From Cacconaster sp045601245 (GTDB lineage Bacteria > Bacteroidota > Bacteroidia > Bacteroidales > UBA932), in the NCBI GenBank assembly GCA_045601245.1, contig JAZRZH010000026.1, positions 1-64,000 on the forward strand: a stretch of DNA of 64,000 bases, written 5' to 3'. A program made the translations under genes and the position numbers. The notes under the pieces are model-generated. The model did no database searches. It worked only from the letters and a program-made list of their open reading frames with translations, and was not told where the DNA came from. Below, one piece after another: positions 60,239-64,000 of this stretch (the first letter of the stretch is position 1; every line of letters starts with the position of its first letter).

Positions 60239-60367
60239 TTAATCCCAGTTCCATATATCGCCGTCGTCCGGATCCTCAAGCGGCGAAGCCGCAAAAGTGA
60301 GCACAGTGTCCAAAACACAGGCCTCCATTTCAGGTCTCAAATACTGCTCTCTGTCATTAGATTTCAT
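60239..60367 (-). CDS. 42-residue acidic peptide with Trp-rich C-terminus
   Basis: The short frame reads MKSNDREQYLRPEMEACVL at its start, then a small hydrophobic patch (TVLTFAAS) and an acidic tail PDDGDIWNWD. It has no signal peptide. Peptides with an RPE..V-L..-LAAS-acidic-Trp layout stand at the head of surface-protein operons in other Bacteroidales and have no established role. The gap to the next gene is 21 bases on the same strand. It could be a signalling or modified peptide precursor, or a leader-type gene. Confidence 0.55.
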   Translation of the reverse strand: MKSNDREQYLRPEMEACVLDTVLTFAASPLEDPDDGDIWNWD

Positions 60368-60426
60368 ATTTTTCCAATTATCTTACATAATTAATATTGA
60401 TAAAGTTCGCATATCGTATATTGTCC

Positions 60427-60448
60427 ATCAAGGTCATAAAAGGTCATT
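60427..60448 (+). promoter_or_regulatory. 22-bp box, copy 1 (peptide/lipoprotein side)
   Basis: ATCAAGGTCA-N4-AGGTCATT holds two AGGTCA half-sites spaced exactly ten bases. It lies about 60 bases upstream of the 42-residue peptide gene and within inverted heptamers GTTCGCA (60405-60411) and TGCGAAC (60449-60455). Confidence 0.6.
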
Positions 60449-60646
60449 TGCGAACAATCTATAAATCACCCCAGCGAAGGTGTCACCTAAGGCTTTTAAG
60501 ACCAGCGCAAATAATTGGCTGATTGCAGTTATTTAAGCATCTTTGTACAGTCATTTGAAAATTATTGGATAATGGGGTGCTAACTTTCTATTCTGATCTT
60601 GATTCTGGCGGAGGCAGGATATATATCAGGCTTGTGCGCAGCAAAT

Positions 60647-60668
60647 AATGACCTAATTTGACCTTGAT
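60647..60668 (-). promoter_or_regulatory. 22-bp box, copy 2 (regulator side), inverted
   Basis: Read on the - strand this is again ATCAAGGTCA-N4-AGGTCATT, identical to the copy at 60427-60448 outside the four central bases. It covers the -33 region of the candidate promoter TATCTTTG (60687-60694) for the gene at 60702. The 200 bases between the copies contain no gene. Confidence 0.6.
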
Positions 60669-60686
60669 AATGCGCATTAGTAAGGG

Positions 60687-60694
60687 TATCTTTG
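60687..60694 (+). promoter_or_regulatory. -7 box seven bases before a start codon
   Basis: TATCTTTG matches TAnnTTTG, with CTTG (60663-60666) 20 bases upstream as weak -33. The ATG follows after seven bases, implying a near-leaderless message. Confidence 0.5.
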
Positions 60695-60701
60695 TCGCAC
60701 T

Positions 60702-61274
60702 ATGGCAAACAAACAAATACCGGAACTCTCGTATCTGCTGTCCGAAGTTGAAAAACGATACGGACGAAGGATTGCGACAAGCACCGATTTCGAGTCCCTG
60801 TCCGTGGTGATAGAGCATGAAATCGGAGAATTGGTTTCCAGTTCAACGCTCAAGCGTTTGTGGGGATATATGACTATGAAGCCCACGCCGAGAATAAGTA
60901 CTCTTGATATTCTTTCAAGATATGCAGGATACAGGAATTTTGCCAGTTTCTGCGATAATCTGCGCAACCTAGAAATATTTCAGTCGCAATTTCTAAACAT
61001 AAGATTCCTCAATCCCAAGGATCTTGAACAAGGCGCAACTGTCACCATCGGATGGAATCCCAATAGAATAGTCAAATTGAGATATCTCTGTGATACAGAA
61101 TTTGAAGTAATTGAATCCATTAACTCAAAACTGGCCGCAGGGGACAGGTTCAGCCTTGGAACGATAATCATCGGTTACCCTCTGTACATACCATACATAC
61201 TCAGAAACGGAGAGAAGACACCGCCCTACGTCGCAGGAATCAAGTCAGGACTCACTGTTATCGAAATAGATTAA
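60702..61274 (+). CDS. Conserved Bacteroidales protein, putative DNA-binding regulator
   Basis: The 190-residue protein has an N-terminal helical region (about residues 1-85) with a helix-turn-helix-like SSSTLKRLWGYM, followed by PRISTLDILSRYAGYRNFASFCDNL. A C-terminal strand-rich region follows (about 100-190, GATVTIGWNPNRIVKLRYL, GYPLYIPYILRNGEKTPPYVAG). Relatives recur in Bacteroidales, usually as hypothetical proteins. It is divergent from the surface-lipoprotein operon, with matching 22-bp boxes at both ends of the gap, which suggests it binds them. Its end overlaps the convergent next gene by four bases. Confidence 0.6.
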   Translation: MANKQIPELSYLLSEVEKRYGRRIATSTDFESLSVVIEHEIGELVSSSTLKRLWGYMTMKPTPRISTLDILSRYAGYRNFASFCDNLRNLEIFQSQFLNIRFLNPKDLEQGATVTIGWNPNRIVKLRYLCDTEFEVIESINSKLAAGDRFSLGTIIIGYPLYIPYILRNGEKTPPYVAGIKSGLTVIEID

Positions 61275-62704
61275 TATTCCTTGCAGCATCTGACAGGCAG
61301 CGCGCAGGACATATTATACCTTTGTTTCTGGCAGGTGCTGACACTGTCGCTCTGAATGATAAGAGAAATATCAACCCAGCCGTCATGAGGATCTTCGGTG
61401 CAGGTCCAGCATCCGGAAATCTCTCCCACTGACTTCAATACTCCTGACATATTGCAGAAACCTGAAGCTGGATACCAGCAAGGGGCAAGTGTGCCGAATG
61501 CAGCCGAAAGATCGATGCCGGCAACACTATTGTCCCATCTGCAAACAGCATTGTCATCAGTTCTGAAATCGGTATAATAAAGTGCCATCATCCAAATACC
61601 GGAAGGCCATTCGGGAACACGCCAGCCGGCCGGACATGGATCATTCACAGTCTTGAACGAAGACCATGAAGCATCTTCAATATATTTCATATGCTTCTTT
61701 ATTATTTTGCTTGACTTGATATATGTCATTGGACGGGCTGTGACAGTGCTCATATATAAAGGCTCCGCAGTTGTCATTACTGGCGATGGCCAAGGCACAG
61801 TGGAAGCCGCAGAAATATTACCGAATAATGACGACGCACCCGGGAAAGGATCCTTACGTCCCCATTGAAACATCAGTCCAAGAGACCTGACATTGCCGGG
61901 GCTATTGCTTGTGGCACCTATATTCCTATCCATCATAGTACCTGAATTGCCGGCATACGGCTGACATTCGGCATCTGGGTCATATCCTTTACAACACCAA
62001 ATATGCCAGGACCATACGATTGTTCCAGAAGAATCCCGGACAGCAATCAATGCATTGCCGTCACGCCCTGTAGCCCTGAATGTGACATATCCGTCTGAAT
62101 ATGTTGCATCACTGATTAAATCACAAGGAGAAATCTGCTCATCAGTACCGAAAGATTCCCACAGAACAGATGCAGATGACGGCAGCCCATCCAGGGGTTC
62201 CTTCGTGCTACCCTTGCAATCAGCTTTGAACTTATATCTTCCAGCAGAAGGTACAATATAACAATTAGCGCATCCCTTTAAAGACAGATCCGTGATCCGC
62301 TGTGAATTAATCTTAGCATTAGGACGCCCGGGGTTCACCGCAACGGTCTTTGATGATGAACCATCATTGACGACAGGTGCCGTATCAGCCACATTTGATG
62401 GAATATCAATCCCCGAATATTTGCCCTTTATTCTTTCAAATCTCAGACGCTGTTGCTCGGTCATTGAACCGGAACCATCCTGAATCTTGGATTGAAGTGC
62501 TTTCAATTCCTCAACGCAGGCAGAAAGTTCCCGCCTTGAGACGGTTTCTCCTCTTCCCATCCTATCCTTCAACATTTTACACTGAAGGATTATTGACTCA
62601 TACTGGTCAAGAATTATTTCCCAGTTGCGCACCTGTGCGGATACCGCTATGGAAAACGCCAGAAATATCGGCAAAAAGACCTGGAGTGGATATTTGAACT
62701 TCAT
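61271..62704 (-). CDS. Exported FISUMP-domain protein
   Basis: The 477-residue protein has a signal peptide (AFSIAVSAQ) and a helical N-terminal region (about 25-100, with ILDQYESIILQCKMLKDRM). A bacterial-Ig-like middle contains YIVPSAGRYKFKADC, and a C-terminal FISUMP domain spans about 260-477 (MMDRNIGATSNSPGNVRSLGLMFQWGRKDPFPG split over the start, NDPCPAGWRVPEWP, ending ALPVRCCKEY). It has several cysteines. It is probably surface-exposed, and divergent from the kinase gene with a 68-base gap. Confidence 0.7.
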   Translation of the reverse strand: MKFKYPLQVFLPIFLAFSIAVSAQVRNWEIILDQYESIILQCKMLKDRMGRGETVSRRELSACVEELKALQSKIQDGSGSMTEQQRLRFERIKGKYSGIDIPSNVADTAPVVNDGSSSKTVAVNPGRPNAKINSQRITDLSLKGCANCYIVPSAGRYKFKADCKGSTKEPLDGLPSSASVLWESFGTDEQISPCDLISDATYSDGYVTFRATGRDGNALIAVRDSSGTIVWSWHIWCCKGYDPDAECQPYAGNSGTMMDRNIGATSNSPGNVRSLGLMFQWGRKDPFPGASSLFGNISAASTVPWPSPVMTTAEPLYMSTVTARPMTYIKSSKIIKKHMKYIEDASWSSFKTVNDPCPAGWRVPEWPSGIWMMALYYTDFRTDDNAVCRWDNSVAGIDLSAAFGTLAPCWYPASGFCNMSGVLKSVGEISGCWTCTEDPHDGWVDISLIIQSDSVSTCQKQRYNMSCALPVRCCKEY

Positions 62705-62772
62705 ATGATATGCTATTAATTGGCAAATTTAGCATAATTAGATTAATTTTGTCCGGATAGAATAAGGTCAAT

Positions 62773-63678
62773 ATGGCATCCCAATCAGGATTCTTCACAT
62801 CGACGGAGAGTATTCAATTTGCGACCGATATGCAATTGGAACTGCTCTATGAATCTTTGTATGGCTTTTCACAAATATGGAAAGCCTGTATTGACGGACA
62901 ATATCGCATACTGAAAACTCTGAAGCCAAACATACGCGAAAATGCTGTTTATGAGGCTCTTTTACGCAAGGAATTCGAAATAGGGCACTCTCTTCATCAC
63001 CCTAATATCTGTAATTACATAGCTTTTGGCAGCAATCCTGATATTGGTAATTATATCGAGATGGAATGGATTGACGGACCGAATCTTAGAGATTTTGCCA
63101 GCAGTCCTGAGTGCAGACGCGGCACTATGGGGAAATTGACTGAGCAAATATGTGATGCCCTTCAGCACATCCATACAAAGCAGATCATTCATAGGGACCT
63201 GAAACCTGATAATATCCTTGTCACACGTAACGGTCATTACATTAAGATTATTGATTTCGGATTCGCTGACAGCGACAGCCATTGTTATCTGAAGAGTGCG
63301 GCAGGGACAAAGGTGTATGCAGCGCCTGAGCTATTATCCGGTGGCACGGCAGACTGCCGGAGCGATATATATTCACTCGGCATCATTCTGGAAGAACTTA
63401 ATATTTCAGGCAAGATTCGCCGCATAGCCAGAAAATGCAGCAATGCTGACCCTGAAAAAAGATATCAGGACATTTCAGAGGTTAAGAATGCTCTTGACAA
63501 GAAATCTTTCACTGGAATAATAATATCCCTGGCAATCATAATAGCCTCAGCCGCCGCTCTCATAATGCTATACAACGACCGCTCGCGCTGCAGCGCCGCC
63601 GATATCGACAACATTATGGAACAGGCCACCGAAATGATTGAGGAGGCCTGCCACAACGATAACAACACATCACTATGA
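62773..63678 (+). CDS. Membrane-anchored eukaryotic-type Ser/Thr protein kinase
   Basis: The 301-residue kinase has a catalytic domain at about residues 25-240: a degenerate glycine loop (YGFSQIWKA), ATP lysine K48, catalytic IIHRDLKPDN (138-147), DFGFAD (161-166) and a PEL/SDIYSLG segment (185-204). One membrane segment follows (about 247-266) and then a short extracytoplasmic tail of about 35 residues with cysteine and an acidic helix. The tail is too short for a PASTA-type sensor. It overlaps the next gene by four bases, so the two are translated together. Confidence 0.85.
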   Translation: MASQSGFFTSTESIQFATDMQLELLYESLYGFSQIWKACIDGQYRILKTLKPNIRENAVYEALLRKEFEIGHSLHHPNICNYIAFGSNPDIGNYIEMEWIDGPNLRDFASSPECRRGTMGKLTEQICDALQHIHTKQIIHRDLKPDNILVTRNGHYIKIIDFGFADSDSHCYLKSAAGTKVYAAPELLSGGTADCRSDIYSLGIILEELNISGKIRRIARKCSNADPEKRYQDISEVKNALDKKSFTGIIISLAIIIASAAALIMLYNDRSRCSAADIDNIMEQATEMIEEACHNDNNTSL

Positions 63679-64000
63679 AACTCCTCCTCATCCTCTCAAT
63701 CCTCATCGGCAGCCTGACTGCCGGCAAAAAGGCTCCGTCGGAAGCGGAGATGACCGGCCGCTGGGGCTATGTCGCAAATGAATTCGTATTTATGGACAAG
63801 GAAGGCCCGACGCCGGACAAGAAGTCGGTGGACGAGCATCTGAAGGCAATGGGAGCAACAAGGAGCAACTGCCAGGTGACATTCTCCGAAGGGCGCAAGG
63901 GCAGCCTGAAGCTCGGTAGCAGGTCATTGGACTTCGACTGGAGCCTGGACTCCAGGACGAAGCAGTTCAAGGCCACTGTGGCGATGGTGTCTATCAAAGG
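63675..64000 (+). CDS. DUF4923-like exported protein (cut by window end)
   Basis: The partial frame of 108 codons begins in an ATGA overlap with the kinase gene. It has a short signal peptide (LLLILSILIGSLTA) and a DUF4923-like body: MTGRWGYVANEFVF, MGATRSNCQVTFSEGRKG and SLDFDWSLDSRTKQFKATV. It is lipocalin-like and periplasmic or lipid-facing by family. Coupling to a Ser/Thr kinase suggests a shared envelope role. The C-terminus lies beyond the window. Confidence 0.65.
   Translation, partial: MKLLLILSILIGSLTAGKKAPSEAEMTGRWGYVANEFVFMDKEGPTPDKKSVDEHLKAMGATRSNCQVTFSEGRKGSLKLGSRSLDFDWSLDSRTKQFKATVAMVSIK

Overview
The window looks like a chromosomal segment of a gut-type member of the Bacteroidales (phylum Bacteroidota). 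The case rests on TonB-dependent receptors with carboxypeptidase-regulatory N-terminal domains, a DUF4249 lipoprotein paired with its receptor, DUF4923 proteins, fimbrillin-like/FISUMP surface lipoproteins, and many promoters of the Bacteroidota form TAnnTTTG a few bases before start codons. Base composition is near balanced over most of the window. It drops visibly at about 30.6-33.1 kb and in parts of 60-63.7 kb. No tRNA, rRNA, CRISPR array or intact transposase gene was seen. The genus cannot be named from what is visible.

Layout. 0-3.2 kb: a remnant helix-turn-helix gene, a nitroreductase, a small lipoprotein, stem-loop arrays, a first MITE copy and a DUF4923 protein. 3.3-10 kb: glmM, a DUF1343/NamZ-type muramidase without a signal peptide, a TIGR02757 protein, a zeta-toxin-like kinase with a small overlapping partner, and the tldD/pmbA protease pair. 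10-20.9 kb: housekeeping genes (NhaC-type antiporter, slyD, an FAD oxidoreductase, tsaD, the giant tamB, mtaB, folB). 20.9-27.1 kb: a TonB receptor behind a His-rich exported protein (probable metal uptake), an RsmI-like methylase, an MBL hydrolase, a DMT exporter and an anchored unknown.

27.2-33.1 kb is an accessory island. A divergent WYL regulator faces a tightly overlapping run of two small membrane proteins, a Sel1-repeat protein and a P-loop ATPase broken by one in-frame TGA. An unknown gene, an HExxH zincin-like protein and a PD-(D/E)XK nuclease follow. A second MITE copy lies between the last two. 33.1-53.6 kb returns to core genes: a DUF4249/TonB pair, transporters, a large secreted HExxH/propeller protein, pgi with a 51-residue membrane protein, an ECF sigma operon, DUF3467, rny, a 6S-like RNA, zapA with a coiled-coil partner, a dicarboxylate/amino-acid symporter and a 5'-nucleotidase.

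53.6-55.4 kb is a toxin cluster. It holds an intact PIN-toxin/AbrB-antitoxin pair, an internally deleted antitoxin copy that keeps the C-terminal tail, and between them an exported lipoprotein whose C-terminal half resembles HNH/EndoVII polymorphic-toxin nucleases. 55.6-64 kb is a surface-protein locus. Two paralogous fimbrillin-like/FISUMP lipoproteins and a 42-residue acidic Trp-ended peptide are read one way. A conserved putative DNA-binding protein is read the other way. Two inverted copies of a 22-bp box sit at the two ends of their shared intergenic region. Next come another FISUMP protein, a membrane-anchored Ser/Thr kinase and a DUF4923-like protein cut by the window edge. The surface-protein locus with its regulator and boxes, the toxin cluster, and the WYL island are the best candidates for undescribed biology.
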